A stretch of DNA of 64,000 nt from positions 2,418,001 to 2,482,000 of the forward strand of contig CP085828.1 in assembly GCA_020809705.1 (NCBI GenBank). Reading direction: 5' to 3'. The notes below the pieces were generated by a model, which was given only the letters and a program-made list of their open reading frames with translations, had not been told where the DNA came from and made no database searches. The translations under genes and the position numbers were made by a program. Below are positions 47,642-60,794 of the stretch, piece by piece (position 1 is the first letter of the stretch; every line of letters starts with the position of its first letter). This stretch comes from Calonectria ilicicola (taxonomy: Eukaryota; Ascomycota; Sordariomycetes; Hypocreales; Nectriaceae).

Positions 47642-49760
47642 TTAGGATAGACCGAGCCCGACCACGCTGTCATCGTCCGCCTCGTTGGGGGGCGCTACCT
47701 CCAGGCCTCGTCCCACAAGATTCCCAAAGTCCAATCCAACCTCCGACAAAGTCTTAGCGTGCTCTTTGGCCCGTTCCATGCACTGCGTCCACACGGGACC
47801 TCCGGGCTCTGTGCTGCTGAGTTGTCTTGCTAGAATAACATTGAATGCATCTACCTCTTCCTTGGCCCATTTGACACACGCGCTCATCATAGGTGGAGGA
47901 AAGCATGACTGAAAACACTGCACGGTGTTATGGATGATCATAAAGTAGACAAACGAAATCTCCCAAATATACAGGTGAAGATCGCCTTGGAAAATACATT
48001 GTCTGCAGTGGTTTGTTAGCTTTGAGTGATAATGGTCAACCTCTGGTCTCACTTACCGAGCACGTTTGTGAATAATGTTGCTTCTGGCGGCCAGATACGA
48101 CTCCCTGGCCTTGTCTTCGAAGCCCAGCCTTGTCAGCCAACTGACGTGGCGCCGGGTCTTATTTTGTTCGTTATGCGTCAACTCCAGTGCACGCACGATC
48201 ATATTGGCCAGCTTGGCACTTCGCTCCTCCGCCTTGAAGTTGATAAAATCTTGAGCGACCGCATTGTTCTTCAACCCCCGGGCCAAGCCCTTTAGCTTCT
48301 CCACGCGGGCTACTGCGAGTTCAAACCTTTGGAGAGCAACGTCGATGTCAAGTTCGTCCATTTGACTCTCCACCCAGCGGAGATTGTGTTGCTTGCCGTC
48401 CACTTCAATTAACATATCCTTGATGTCGGACAATGTCTCCAGTAATTCAGTCTTCTGAAGAAGGCCGGGGTCACGGGAGGCAAAGTAATTGATTGTTTCT
48501 CGAGCCTTATTGTTGGCCTCCATTTCGGATCGCAGTGATTTGCGGAGTTCCTCCACGGCTTTACGAACATTCAGGAGCAGTTGCTTCTTGTCCGAGTCCT
48601 CGGGCTTCTCCGTTCGGTAAATGAAGGATTCTTGGCCAACACCTCGAATCATGATAGCATCTGCCAGCTTGTTCCGCCCCCCCGTGGATGATTCTCCAGT
48701 GCTCAACATGTCAATGACCTCAATATCTAGTAGAGGCCAGCAACGATCGGCAACCATCTTCATCATTGGGCCTCGAGTGTCAGCATTGGTGGCTTCCGCC
48801 TTGCGCTTCTTACGCGACGCGATCAAGATGTGATCGTTGAGGAGGAAAATAGCCATTGCTCGACGAGACTTGTACGTCGCATTGTCCAATTCAATCCAGT
48901 TTCCAGCGTTTTGGACCACATGGCGCCCGGATGAATTGGGTAGAAATTTCTGGGACCCTTCCACATTCTTGTACAAAGCCTGCATCTGCGAGTTCCATAG
49001 AGCGCTTCTATCGGCAACAGAGCTACGCCTGTCTTGTTTGGACAAAGTGGTGATCTCCCCCGCTATGCCAGTGTCGCCCCTCATGGCTGCATTTCGCAAT
49101 GCAGTAGTGTTGAGCTTGAGCTCTGCCATTAGATTTTTGAGAGCCCTCATCTCGCTCTTTAGTTTTTCTGCTTCCTTGCTAATCTTGATGAATTGGGTTC
49201 GGTTCTGCAGGACGCTTTGCTGTAGGTCGGTGGCCGCTCGGTGCTTGAGGATGCGCAGCTGGTCTTCGAAATCGCGGATTTGGTCTTCGGTAGCATCGCT
49301 CAAGGCGGCAGTCACGTATCCGTCGGGAGCAAGGTTGGGGTCTCGCAATGCCTTGATGTCGACGACTGGGGCGGCTCCGCCGCCTCGCGAAGGGGGGGGT
49401 CGACCTGGAGCTCCGCGATCGTAGTTGCCCAGCGAGGGCGGGCCTGGCATAGGAGGAGCGCCATCGAAGCCAGTGGGTATTTGGTTGAAACGAGTCGAGT
49501 ATCGTCGTTTTACAAGATCGGATGTCTAGATATTTCGGTAAGCCTGGGAGGGGCCCCTAGGAGGCGCAGGATATGCGCACCTTGGTACCAGCGACTGGTG
49601 GTGGGCGGGGTCGCGGGCGAGCTGCGGGCTCTGCCGGCGCGGGGGCTTGAGGCGAGCCCTCTTGGATGATGGGACTAGAGATTTGTCGAGGGGCACTGAT
49701 CGTGGGCCTCTTCTTCCGTTTGCCGCTGCGCAGCGATATCTTGCTGCGCTCCTCAGACAT
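47642..49760 (-). CDS. EXO84: Exocyst complex component Exo84
   Basis: Subunit of the exocyst, which tethers secretory vesicles at growing hyphal tips and septa. The protein is 669 aa from exons 49760-49581, 49525-48057 and 48002-47642. The basic, proline-rich N-terminus (about 1-100) leads to a conserved start of the ordered part (FEDQLRILKHRAATDLQQSVLQNR) and a coiled coil (ISKEAEKLKSEMRALKNLMAELK). A PH domain lies at about 215-340, with NWIELDNATYKSRRAMAIFLLNDHILIASRKKR. The C-terminal CorEx helical bundle follows, ending with ARQLSSTEPGGPVWTQCMERA. Exon 3 encodes the hydrophobic helix IFQGDLHLYIWEISFVYF. Length and order match fungal Exo84. Its promoter is shared with TOM20, which starts 650 bp away on the other strand. 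Confidence 0.93.
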
Positions 49761-50410
49761 GGCGGGCGGCGCGGAGGCACAGAGAGCGCCGCGGTGGAAT
49801 AGGGGGCGCGAAGAAGAGGACGAGGGTTGAAAGTATGGTCAGGGAGAAGGGAAGAGACCGTCAAGGCCGTCGTCGTCAAGACCAGTCGCGCCGAATCGCA
49901 AAGGTGGCTGAAGGTGTTTCATTCAGGCATGCCTGGCCATGGCGTTAGTACAATTGTAGGAGCTTCCCTCGCTCCCCATACAGTGTCCGGTATGTTGCAA
50001 GCTGCGCCCCCCCACTTCAACAGCCGCAGCATCGAGTCAGGAACGGTACGTACTTTTCCCTCCCTTTTGCCCCAAGCTCCCCCAGTCCCAAAGTACCAAG
50101 GTACCTAGGGCTGCCTTGGTTCTTCGAGATGAGGCTGCAAGGCCGCGGTTTATCCGCCAAAATCACCCAATCGATGGGTCCACCGCGGGCTTAGCGGTCC
50201 ATGTGCAGTGCGGGTGGTCTTGACAGTACCTAAAAAATTGGTTTGCAATCGCGAAGTATCAAAAGCTCATTCTTGCTGGCCATAATTGACGACATAGTCG
50301 CCCCTCTGTCCCGTCACCATCCGTCTTTGCGAACTGGGCCTCCGTCGCAATAACCCAATTCCTTTTGTCACTTCCCCCGAGTTTCAACTCGCATCAATCA
50401 ATCCACCAAA
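49761..50410. other. Divergent promoter region EXO84 / TOM20
   Basis: 650 bp. Contains runs of CCAAG/CCCCAA and a pyrimidine-rich stretch before the TOM20 ATG. No coding sequence. Confidence 0.55.
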
Positions 50411-51165
50411 ATGGTCCAGCCCACTACTGTGGTGACGGCATCCGTCGCAACCTTTGCTGCTGCTATTGTTGGTAAGCTTCCCGCCAGGGCATGCCGCACG
50501 GCTAGCCACTGTCCTATTCATATAAAATTGTGAGGTATCCAATTGCTAACTTTGCTTGACTCCTCCGGGAAGGCTATGCTGTCTACTTCGACTATCAGCG
50601 CCGCAACCAGCCCGAATTCCGCCGCAACCTGAGGAGAAACGAGCGCAAGCAGGCACGTGCGGCAAAGGAAGAGGCAGATGCATCAACTCAGCAACAACGT
50701 GACCAGATCCGTTCCAAGGTTGAGGAGGCCAAGGATGAGGGTTTCCCAACTGGTGTTGAAGAGCGTGAGGCTTTCTTCAACGAACAAGTCATGGCTGGCG
50801 AGGTCCTGAGCCAAGATCGTACGAGAGCCCTATTGCCATCAGCATTAAAAGAAGAAGAAAAATTGTATACTGACTACTTCTTTAGCCTCCAAGACTCTCG
50901 AATCTGCCCTGGCTTTCTACAAGGGCCTCAAAGTCTACCCTGCTCCTGGTGACTTGATCCGCATCTACGATAGCACTGTTCCCAAGGTGAGGGATAGAAC
51001 AAGCTTAAACCCAGTCTGGGCCGTATAAAACTGACCGTCACCAAGCCCATATTAGATATTCTTGCCCAGATGATCGCATACGACTCGTCCCTCGACATCC
51101 GCACTCCCGCCGCCGCCCCCGCCGGTATCAACCTGGCCGACATCCCTAACGTCGGCCTCGATTAA
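50411..51165 (+). CDS. TOM20: Mitochondrial import receptor subunit Tom20
   Basis: Outer-membrane receptor for presequence-bearing mitochondrial precursors. The protein is 175 aa from four exons: 50411-50471, 50573-50818, 50886-50986 and 51046-51165. The N-terminal anchor [16 protein letters not shown] (about 13-28) is followed by the conserved basic stretch [18 protein letters not shown], then a charged linker. The presequence-binding helical domain contains [21 protein letters not shown] and [29 protein letters not shown] short C-terminal tail is rich in Pro/Ala, as in other filamentous ascomycetes. Length is normal (170-185 aa). It converges on TYW1, with 312 bp between the stops. Confidence 0.94.
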
Positions 51166-51477
51166 AGGGAGACCAATCATCGTCTCCCAAATTCTGGTTC
51201 CCCTCCGCTCTTCGCAAACCAGACACAAAAAAACAACACAAGCTCCCCAAAATAACCGAATTCATGGGCCGAAACTCACCGGCTCCTGAAAACATGATAT
51301 GGAGACCTGACGGCCTTCGATGTACCATAGTCTTCGCTCTTCCAGCTTCCATAGAGCTTTGTGTAAACAGGTGTACGTTGAACGATTCCGGTATGGACCT
51401 AGGAACGGCAAGGCAGCGCTTCCGTAACACTTCATGAAGTCTTAATTCTTTTTACTGTTACTATTCCCTCAGTGGTC
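51166..51477. other. Convergent intergenic region (TOM20 / TYW1)
   Basis: 312 bp with two facing 3' ends. Nothing else seen. Confidence 0.5.
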
Positions 51478-53884
51478 CTATGAGGACTCGATTTTGCGTC
51501 CCTTTCTATCTACCCTGTCATCGCGAGGGTCAAACCCTCCATTGCCCCAAGTTGCCCATTCTGGTGTTGGGGGGCCCATGTAGTCTTCCGGTTTCCAGTC
51601 ACCGTCAACACCCCGCTCCTCCAATAGATCAAAAAACTTTTTGTAATCAATAGTCGTGTGCCATTTTCCGTCCACCTTGAATCTCTCACTCGCCAACAGA
51701 ATGCAGCAACTGTGCGCATGCTCGGCTGCGATGCCATACTTGAGACCCTTTTCCTGCAGTCTCTTTTCCAGGGCCTTGACAAAGTCACAGACTTCCCAGT
51801 AGAAGGGTACGTTGGACATGCTTAGTCCAGCGTTGGATGATGTGGACGTGCCGCAATACGTAACTCCCTTGACCTCGACGAAGCATGGAAGTCCCTGCTC
51901 AACCAGTTTTGCGTACCCCTCAGCCTCTTCTTCAACATTGAAGCCTTTCACAAGCGTCAACCGGAACACAGTACGGTGGCGGAACCGCTTCTCGCGGAGA
52001 ATCTCCAAACATCGCTGGAATCGTTCCCAAAAGTCTCGGTGCAGGGGTCTATCAATTCTTCGCAGCGACTCCTTGTCAGCGGCGTCGATGGAGACGTAAA
52101 GCTGAGTGACGGCCTTGAGGGCCGCCAGCTGATCAGGGTGCTGTGCATTGCAGACGAGGAAGGATGAGATTCGCTCACGATGCAGCATCTCGAGGAATTC
52201 GTTGATGTAGGGGTAAAAGATAGGCTCTCCGACAAGTGAAAGGGCACAATGGCGAATCTGCATGGCCTCCGCAAATCGCTCTGCTCGAACACCAGGCATA
52301 CCGCGCAGCATCTTGATCTTCTGATAATGATTCTTCTTGACACCTTCAAAGATCATGTCCGGTGGGTCGACGACCCAGCGCCAGGTTGTTCCAACCGGGT
52401 TTGTACCGTGACGCCAGCAGAAAACACACTTGTTAGAGCAAGACAAGGATGGAGTCGTTTCCATGCACTGGTGGGAGTTGATGCCGTAAAATGAAAATTT
52501 GTAACAGGAGCCTCGACCACGCAGAGCTGACTTGGTCCATCGACAAGTCTTGACACCAGAGTGAGAACCAACGATAGCGTAACCTTGCTTGGTCAGCGCC
52601 TTGTATGTCGGCGATTCCTTGGCAACCATTTCCTTGGGCCCTTGCGGTATTCCGTTTTTCTTGGTCGACGAGCCATATGAAGTAAAGTCGACAGCGAGGG
52701 GAGCCTTTTGGGAGCCAGTTGACTTGTCATCCTTGCGAATCATCTTTCCGAGATCCTCCACATCATCCAGGTCCTTTCCGGAGCGCTTTTTCTTTTTATC
52801 ATTGTTGGTTTCATCGTCAAACACAACTTCTCCATCGTCATACTCGTCATCTTCTTCTTCCACATCGCTCTCATCAGGAGCACCGCTTCCAGGAAGGCCT
52901 TCGCCAAGGCTTCCAGTACGAGCAACGAGCTCTATGATTTCTTCGACACCCTGTGTCCATTCTTGAAGTCTTTTTTCGTGATCACCCTTCATGTCTCCCA
53001 TTCCAACTGGATAGGCTCTCTTGCGCGCGGTCAGTTTAGCCATCCACTTGTCAATTTCTTTGGCCTGGAAGCAGAACCCATCCGACTCGGTGGGCCAGTT
53101 TTCGGTATCGCCAAATCCAAAAACAGAGTATCCAAGCAAGGGTGAAAGAGGAGCCGTATCAATACGAAAATCATGGTGTGTTTCCTGCAAATGCTCCAAG
53201 AAAGTATCGTTGATGGAATCAATATTGTAACTGGGAATGAGGAACAGGTAGAACTGATCAGCGTCGCCATGGATCTTGGAGGGTGTAATGAAATAATCAT
53301 CAAAGTCAACCTCGGATAGATCACAAAGCTGGGGTTTGAGAAATACGCGACCGGAAGTTTTAGCCAATTGCTCCACAGAGCCCTCTAATTTCTCGACGAA
53401 TTCCTTTGCAATCTTCTCAGTCTTTGTGGTGATGGACGAGAAGAAGACTAAGAGCAGGACGGGTCGGTTCGAGTTGGTTTCATTTTCGCTCTTCTTGGTG
53501 GGTTTCTTGGCCAATCCTCCTTTGATTCTTTTAGGTCCCTGTGATTTGATAGGTTTTTTCGATTCTTGGACGCTGTCGGCTGGTGGGGTTTTTTTCTCGA
53601 TTTCGATCTCGGCCTTGGCCTCGACTTTCACTTCTTCAGGCTCTTGATAGAGCTTATCGAATGCGGCGAGTTTTGGGGGTTCTTCGTTGAGGTGCAGATA
53701 AACTCTCAAGGTACCAAGGACGGCGAGAAGGGCAAAGATGATGGGAGTGCGATGGACGTGCCAGGCTTCGACCAGGTCTGCGGGGGAATTGTTAGGCGCT
53801 TCTCATGCGACGGGAATGCGACGCAAACTCACCATCGACGAACGAGTCGAGCCGCAGCGGTGATGAATGGTTTGCCCAGTCCAT
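51478..53884 (-). CDS. TYW1: tRNA 4-demethylwyosine synthase Tyw1 (radical SAM)
   Basis: Catalyses the tricyclic-ring-forming step of wybutosine synthesis at G37 of tRNA-Phe. The protein is 783 aa; exon 1 is 53884-53833 and exon 2 is 53777-51478. A hydrophobic anchor near the N-terminus (PIIFALLAVLGTLRVYLHL, about 25-43) suggests ER membrane attachment, as in yeast. A flavodoxin-like domain follows (VLLLVFFSSITTKTEKIAKEF, FYLFLIPSYN, GYSVFGFGDTENWP), then an acidic linker (DESDVEEEDDEYDDGEVVFDD). The radical SAM domain comes next: the cluster motif CSNKCVFCWRHG is CxxxCxxC, followed by NPVGTTWRWVVD and LVGEPIFYPYI. The TYW1-specific C-terminal region contains FVEVKGVTYCG and EHAHSCCILLA. All cluster cysteines are present. 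Confidence 0.95.
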
Positions 53885-56707
53885 CTTGAGCATGCGATGG
53901 CTGCGGTCGGACGCAGCAATTTGAGAAGACGTTGGACCTGTCGTGGGCAATGTTCAAGGTCTGTCTGGGGGAAAAGCGAATTTGCCCCGCCAATCATAGT
54001 TTTTGGTGGGGGGTGCCCTCTCGTTCGTCATTGCGCATCGCCAATCGAAGCGCCGCGATTTGATCAGCCAACCAAATGCTTCAAGTGCCGCGCTGCCAAT
54101 GGATCTCTAGTTTTGCGCCCCAATCTACACGATCGATTTGACCAACTCAACCATGAAAAGAGCCGAACTTTTCAAAATAAGCTAAATGAAGAAGGTCTAA
54201 TCGTATGCAATTCACCTATTTTTACGGCTCTAATCCAATTTCCATTGTTCTTATTTTCGCCTGCGGGACCATTCCAGCGTCCTCTGTGATAGCCCTAAGT
54301 TTGAGTTGAAAAAAGTTTTCGTTATGATTCTACAACTGTGGTTCTAAATAACGAGGGTTTTCCTTTTTCTTTATTGGACATCTTTTCCCCTCCTCTTGTA
54401 TTCGCCATACCTTGCGTCTTTTTTTCCCATATATACCAGGCGCTCAGGAATCTTTCCCGTGCCTCGCCCACACCTCACGTGCAATTACAACCAAAAGAAG
54501 CAATGTTGCCGATGAGCCGACTTAAAAAATGGCTTACGCGACGTAAATATGTGATAACTTTAGAGACTATCCATAGTTAGCAGCCGCGAAGAATTAATTC
54601 CAAGGTTCTGAGCTAAGATGCTTGTGCTCCTCGCCAGCATACCTAACGGAGTGGACCCCACTAAAAACACACCGAAAGGTAGATTTTGCATCGTCATCCT
54701 ACAAGACAAGGAACAGGAGAGCAAACCCATACATCGCCATGTTTGATAAGAGTGTCAAAACATAGATAATTCGTTCGTTACGAATAATGTGTAGGTCAAA
54801 TACATTGGCTTGGGGAAGGGGCATGAGGAAGCTAGCTACCTGTCTAAGCTGCTAGATGACGAATCCACTACCCTTGTTCAAGAGACCAACAGGGAGGACT
54901 ATGGAGACTACAGCCTCCATTAATAGGAAAGAGTGGATCATCAGGCGGTAAAAATACATCGCTTTTACTTCAAATACAAAGGCCGTGTCAATCTCCCAAA
55001 ATACGTAAGACATGACGAACGTAGTCAAACCATTGTTGGGGCTGCGAAGTATTTCAGTTAGGAGCCCCCCAGCACGGACGCGACTACAACGGGAACAATG
55101 GGGAGGGGAGTGACGGATGTGATGTCCTCCAACCCAGGCTGATGACAGCGCATTGTCGCAAGGAGACTAACATTAATTCGTCGCAGTCACCAAACTATGT
55201 ATATAAAGCATCACCACAATCGCTGCACTTGAGTACTGAGATGTTGACAATTGTTTCTCTCACGTCAGCAGACGGAATCGCTGGCTAAATGACCTTCAAA
55301 ATCTTGTTACTCGCTGCCGAGATCCATTGAGAAACAACCGAGGATAGAGTGTGATTGCAATGGGGAGTGATAGCTTTCCATGTCTCGGGATAAGAGGAGG
55401 AGTGTGGTAAGGGACAAACGGAGGAAGAAAAAAAAAGCACAAGGACATTGAGGCTAAATAAAGCGGACTTGGCCCATTGGACCCTTTAGCCATTGTGCGG
55501 GAGGTTGAGGGGTAGGATGGACACAAGGCCCGTAGCTGCGTTCACTAAAACCCATCCTTATTCAATTGCCCCTTGTCCTGTGGTTTATGCACACATGAAC
55601 ATCGGGAGTACTTATGTCGGGGTGAAATTCCGCACAACCCGACACAAGCCGACGTGCCCTGTGCATGAAGGAGCGGATTTGTTGCGCGTGTTTGAACACG
55701 ACGTGTGAAGGTTGTCAGACATGACGACGGTCGGTGGCAGATTGATTGCGATTGGCAGCATTGACCCCAACCATCAGTCCCCAGTCTGAGAATGAGGGCC
55801 ACAGCAGGGAAGCTTAGGATTCCAGCATCAAATATCGTTATGCCCGACTTAGGAGAAAACGGTGTCGAGAATGGCAGGCTGGCTCAAGCCATGCGTCGCG
55901 ATTGCAAGTCCAAACTTCGGCATGGGCTACCGAGATGAGCAAGACGATCAGCAGTGGCGACGATGGAGAATTTGTGATTCCCCATGCGAGCTGTTGGCGA
56001 GATGCCGCTTCGAAGGCGTCGCCAAGCTGATGCCGCTGGTACAGTCAGACTCACAGTGTCAAAATGCCATGGCACTAAGGAACGCCTATACGTACTTGTT
56101 AGCGCACACGGGGAAAACAGCCCCAGCGACGATCCACATTAGAAACGAGTGGGAGGGGGAACATGGAAAATGCGACAACATCTTCTTCTCTATGCCTGGC
56201 TATCCATCTATCTATGGATGCACTCAATCTGCATCTCAATGGGCTCCTCGCATTGCAGAACCTCAAACCTGCTCTGCAGCGTAACCGCAGATAACGCCGA
56301 AACGGAATTTCACCGTCGAAGCAGCTCGTAGCAACCCTAGCGTCTTAGCGTCCAACCAGAAACGCCAGACTAGCTCACCAGACCCTTTTCCTTGCCGATT
56401 CAGCCCGCCAAATGATACCGATATCAGTCAACGCCCCACAATCCAGCGTCGGTGTTACTATCAGCCGGGTTGGCATTCCCGGACCTGACCGACTTGAGTA
56501 CACAGAGATGTAGGCCGCGCAAGTCGGCGTCGTCGACGGCCCCCGCTCCCCTTCTCGCTTGTTGTCACCAAGTCTTAGTCGGTGTGTGCTGGCTTCTTCT
56601 CCATCTGACTTTGTCAATCCAATGCCATCAACCACCACATCATCAACTTCATCCCCTTCATAGCATCAAGCAGTTGTCCCATAACACAAATCCATATAGC
56701 AATCATC
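53885..56707. other. Divergent promoter region (TYW1 / cysteine dioxygenase)
   Basis: 2.8 kb. The middle (about 54500-55250) is AT-rich; open frames at 55490-56290 and 56375-56745 give no recognisable protein. No RNA gene seen. Confidence 0.5.
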
Positions 56708-57489
56708 ATGTCTGTCGGTATCATCCCAAGTTCCTCTGCCCTTAGCACTCCTCAGGTTGGCCCCCAGGTTGGGGAGTTCCAACAGGATCGCTTCGACAAG
56801 CTCGTCGTGGCGTTGAAGGATGCTTTGGGTCCGTCGTCAGGACTGACTTGCGAAGACGTCGACGTCGACGTCCTCACTCGTCTCATGGCCGACTATGATA
56901 GTTCCGACAACCAGTGGTCGAGGTATGCCTTCGGTGACCACACCCGGGGCTACACCAGAAACTTAGTTGATGATGGCAATGGCAAGAGTAACTTGGTAAG
57001 TCACGCTGCAATCAATCCCATCCAATCAAACAAAGCTAACACGACGGTGCAACAGCTTGTCCTCGTATGGTCTCCTGGAAAGGGCAGCCCTATCCACGAT
57101 CACGGCAATGCCCACTGCCTGATGAAGATCCTCCGAGGGGATCTGACCGAAACCCGTTTTGCGTTCCCCGAGGAAGGTTGTGAAGGATCATTGAAGGTTA
57201 TATCAGAGAAGACATATAAAGAGAATGCTGTCGCCTATATGGCTGACGAGCTTGGACTCCACCGTGTGTCCAATAAGGGTAGCGAATTTGCTGTCTCCCT
57301 ACACTGTAGGAACCCCCCCTAGTCACCGACACTTGTCTGGCAACACAACTAACCTGCAACTCTGCAGTATATACCCCGCCCAACGTAGCAAAGAAAGGTT
57401 GCCACATTTTCGACGAAAAGACTGGAAGAAAAAGCCATGTACCGGGTTGCCACTACTACTCGGCGTATGGCAGACTACTCAAGGAGTAG
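56708..57489 (+). CDS. CDO1: Cysteine dioxygenase
   Basis: Non-haem iron enzyme that oxidises cysteine to cysteine sulfinate, controlling cysteine level and sulfur supply. The protein is 219 aa from exons 56708-56995, 57056-57305 and 57368-57489. It is a cupin. The iron ligands are the two His of PIHDHGNAHC and the His of ELGLHRVSN. The Cys in GNAHCLMKIL and the Tyr in SLHLYTPP are the pair that forms the Cys-Tyr crosslink in mammalian CDO; the Tyr codon follows the second splice junction. RYAFGDHTRGYTRNL is the substrate-binding arm. All key residues are kept. The third exon supplies the conserved C-terminus (CHIFDEKTG, GCHYYSAYGR). Length is close to the family (200-210 aa). Tandem on the plus strand with the epoxide hydrolase, but 1.3 kb apart. 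Confidence 0.95.
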
Positions 57490-58832
57490 ATGATACTATA
57501 CCTCAGGCCCTGGGCCCCTGTCCGACGAGAACATGAGTTTGCTGTATTAGCGTTTGCAGTTGAAATTGTTCGTGTATTTGGCCTTTTGATATTTTGTTGG
57601 TTCATGGAGTCCTTTTTGGCCTGGCGGATAATGGTACCACTTGGATGAGAGTTGGTTTTGTAAAGTACTTGGCTCAAGTCGTAACATAGCGATGATAGCA
57701 ATAAAGACAGACGTATTGAGTTGCAACAAAGAACCCCACAACGTGGCATCGACGTGAGAAAAGGATTGAAGGATGAGAGAGGGAAATCTGCCAGCTCGTC
57801 ATCTTGTTCTTTCTCTTCATCAGAGACGATTTGGATTGCGCAATTCCCACTAGTCTCAAAACAGTGGACGGCGCAATGAGGTTTTACGCTTTCCGTGCCG
57901 AGCCGGCCGACTCCCGGCAACGCAGCCAAGTGGCAGCTGAAAGCGCGTCTGTGCTGATTGGCCTTAAATTTAACTCTAGCGACCGAGTTCCGCCGCCATC
58001 CTCCTTTGCCGAGCACGACATGACGGTTACTCAGTGGCTCACGCGACCGCCGGTCCGCTAATGAATGCCGTTGTGCTTTGGGCTTTCACTTGTGCATTTT
58101 GTTCGTTTATGCGGGGTGCAGGTCAGGGAAGCGGCAGGGTCCACCAGGGTCCTGGAATACGTGCAGAGCATCTACTATCAGCATTTCACCTATGTAGAAA
58201 GAAATATTGACCGAAAGCTCGATGGCATTCAGCTCTCTCAATCAGGCACTTGGCTCAAGTAAGCACTGCCGCGTAAATAACCAGCCACGCTTATACAATG
58301 AGGAATAGCCGTACTTTGGCAAAGTGTATTGCAACTGGGATTTAGATGGATAGCCATCCAACCACCCATACTTGTCCCGTATATTTCACATATGGCTAGC
58401 TCCTTCATTGGCATGAATGTGCATTCTACTTGGGCCATTTTCAAAATCCCACCTAACCCTACAGCTTTTAGGAATGTATGATCTCATCGTGAGGGGTAGT
58501 ACGTCCTCAGCAGCAAAACAGTGGCCTTATTTGTGTAAGATCAGCCAAAGTACATCAAATTTCTTGCTCTGCGACTGTGACTCAACTCAAGCTACATTGC
58601 ATATGTGCAATGGCACCTTGTCAATACGCCCTTTGCATTTACCCAAACAATGTGATTTTTAAGCAATCATATTAATAATATAATAATACATTTTATAAAA
58701 TCTTGGCGATATTCCGTAGATTATAGGAAATTTACATCAAGTTTGCTGGCATGTCAATGACTACTGCACCACCAATCCCAACATACCTAACCATCATTCC
58801 TCACCCCACTTCACAATATTCACCTATTCATC
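57490..58832. other. Intergenic region, CDO 3' flank and epoxide hydrolase promoter
   Basis: 1.3 kb, AT-rich at 58660-58740. A 186-codon minus-strand frame (57456-58016) partly overlaps CDO and shows no protein family features. Confidence 0.5.
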
Positions 58833-60181
58833 ATGTCTGGAGAAATAATTCCCTTCAAAATCGATGTGCCCAACTCTGCACTTGATGCGCTCAAAACAAA
58901 ATTGTCACTGGCGACATTCCCAAAGGAAGTCGAGTTTGCCAATGACTGGGAGTTCGGTTCAACTCTCAGCGATGTGACCCGGTTGGCAAATTATTGGAAA
59001 GATGGATTCGATTGGCGTGCCCAAGAGGTAAAATTAAACGCACTTCCCCAATTCACCACGACAGTCAACGTGGATGGGTTTGGAGATATCCGGATGCATT
59101 TTCTGCATCAAAAAAGCAGCAAGTCTGGGAGCATTCCACTATTATTTGTTCATGGTTGTAAGTTTTCTCTTCTTTCCTTCAATAATGTAAAAGAAACAAC
59201 GCGATAACCAATAGATATAGGGCCTGGGAGTTTTCTTGAGGTGCTGAAAATCCTTCCTCTCCTCACTGATGCCAACGCCAGCCCCTCTTTCCACATTGTT
59301 GCACCATCACTACCCAATTTTGGCTTTTCGGATGGCATCACAAAGAAAGGATTTAGCATTCCACAATATGCGGAAGCGGTCCACAAAGTCATGTTGAATC
59401 TTGGATACGATAAATATGGTATTGATGCCAAATTCTTCTTAAGGGCAGGTTTACTGATGCATATTTAGTCACCCAAGGTGGAGATTGGGGATTCGCCGTC
59501 ACTCGCATGCTGGGTATTCTGTACCCCAAGCACTGTCGAGCTTCTCACTTGAACATGATCCGTACTCTTGTGCCCCCAAATCTACTCCAGTCGCCTTGGC
59601 AGTATCTCAAGCATGCAATTCTCCCATACACGGCATCAGAAAGGGCCGGTATGGCTCGATGGAATTGGTTCAAACAAGAAGGTTTCGGCTATAACCTCTT
59701 GCAGAGCACAAAACCATCTACTATAGGGTTTGCTCTGGTTGACTCCCCTGTGGCCTTGCTGGCGTGGATATATGAAAAATTGCATGACTGGACGGATGAC
59801 TATCAGTGGACTGATGATGAGATCCTCACCTGGGTATCGATATATCAATTCTCCACAGCCGGCCCCGACGCCAATGCTCGGATCTATTATGAAGCAGCCC
59901 ACACGAACCTCGAAACAGGAACCAAAGTCGGTAAGTATGTTGCTGGGGTCCCACTGGGGTTATCATATTTCCCCAGGGACATCATTGTACCGCCAAGGAC
60001 ATGGGGTAGAACTCTTGGTCCTGTTGTCTTCGAGGCCTTCCACCCGGATGGCGGTCATTTTGCTGCCCATGAGAGACCTGAGATGATTGCTAATGACTTA
60101 AGGAAGATGTTTGGACAGGGCGGTGGTGCCTATGCTATAGCAAAGGAGCTGGTTGATATTGAACTTCAAAAATCCGGTTAG
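58833..60181 (+). CDS. Epoxide hydrolase, microsomal type (alpha/beta hydrolase)
   Basis: Opens epoxides with water to diols. The protein is 411 aa from exons 58833-59157, 59221-59418 and 59469-60181; splices complete the oxyanion-hole motif HGWPGS and the nucleophile motif. The N-terminal EHN domain (about 1-105) includes [19 protein letters not shown] and [23 protein letters not shown]. Then [25 protein letters not shown] and [16 protein letters not shown] follow, with Asp as the nucleophile. The cap domain contains the YYEAAHTN segment. The catalytic His is in [12 protein letters not shown]. The motif set fits detoxification or fatty-epoxide enzymes; many fungi carry several paralogues. 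It lies at the start of an accessory-looking stretch with an SDR gene 3 kb away. Confidence 0.9.
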
Positions 60182-60794
60182 CAACCAACTAGAGGTTACA
60201 TTGACTTCAAAATTCATTACGGGGTGTCTTTAGTTGATGGAATAGCTCTTTCAAGCAAAGTTTTTTCAGATTATTTATTCATTACAATTACATACGACGC
60301 GGGCATGCAGCGATATTCCCACGCCTTGACATCTATGACCTTTAGCTATGACAACGTGAGCACTCATCCCTCCAGCTCACCCCGATGCGGGAGGCCTACG
60401 GATGGGCAACACCCGCTGATTTTCCGGTCAACACACTATCCATCCACTCCAACCCCGCTTAACGAGTTTCTTGGCCTAGATGGTGACTCTCAGCCCATAT
60501 TCTGTGTCTCCTTCATCCTTTCAAAGCCCATCCGAATACAAAAGTCTGAGCTTAACACTTGTATCACACTTTGGTCATTGGGTCATAACGAGAGATTGAA
60601 AGAGCCTTAATTTCTATGAAATAAAGAGCAGTCAACTATGTGTTTTATAGCTAGGTCAAGCCCCAATTGGTTGTGGGGCTGCGACAACGCATTGAGGCCA
60701 GCCACAACTAGTCTCCACAACTTGGTATTAGGGGGGTTGAAGGTAGTGCTCTCTTCGACCAGTCTGAGCCAGCGTTGGGTGACTTGTCATCGTC
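60182..60794. other. Intergenic region before the HeLo-like remnant
   Basis: 613 bp. A 128-codon open frame here shows no family resemblance. No gene called. Confidence 0.45.

Noticed and set aside
57456..58016. 186-codon minus-strand frame downstream of CDO1
   Set aside because: It overlaps the third CDO exon and shows no domain, signal or family feature.
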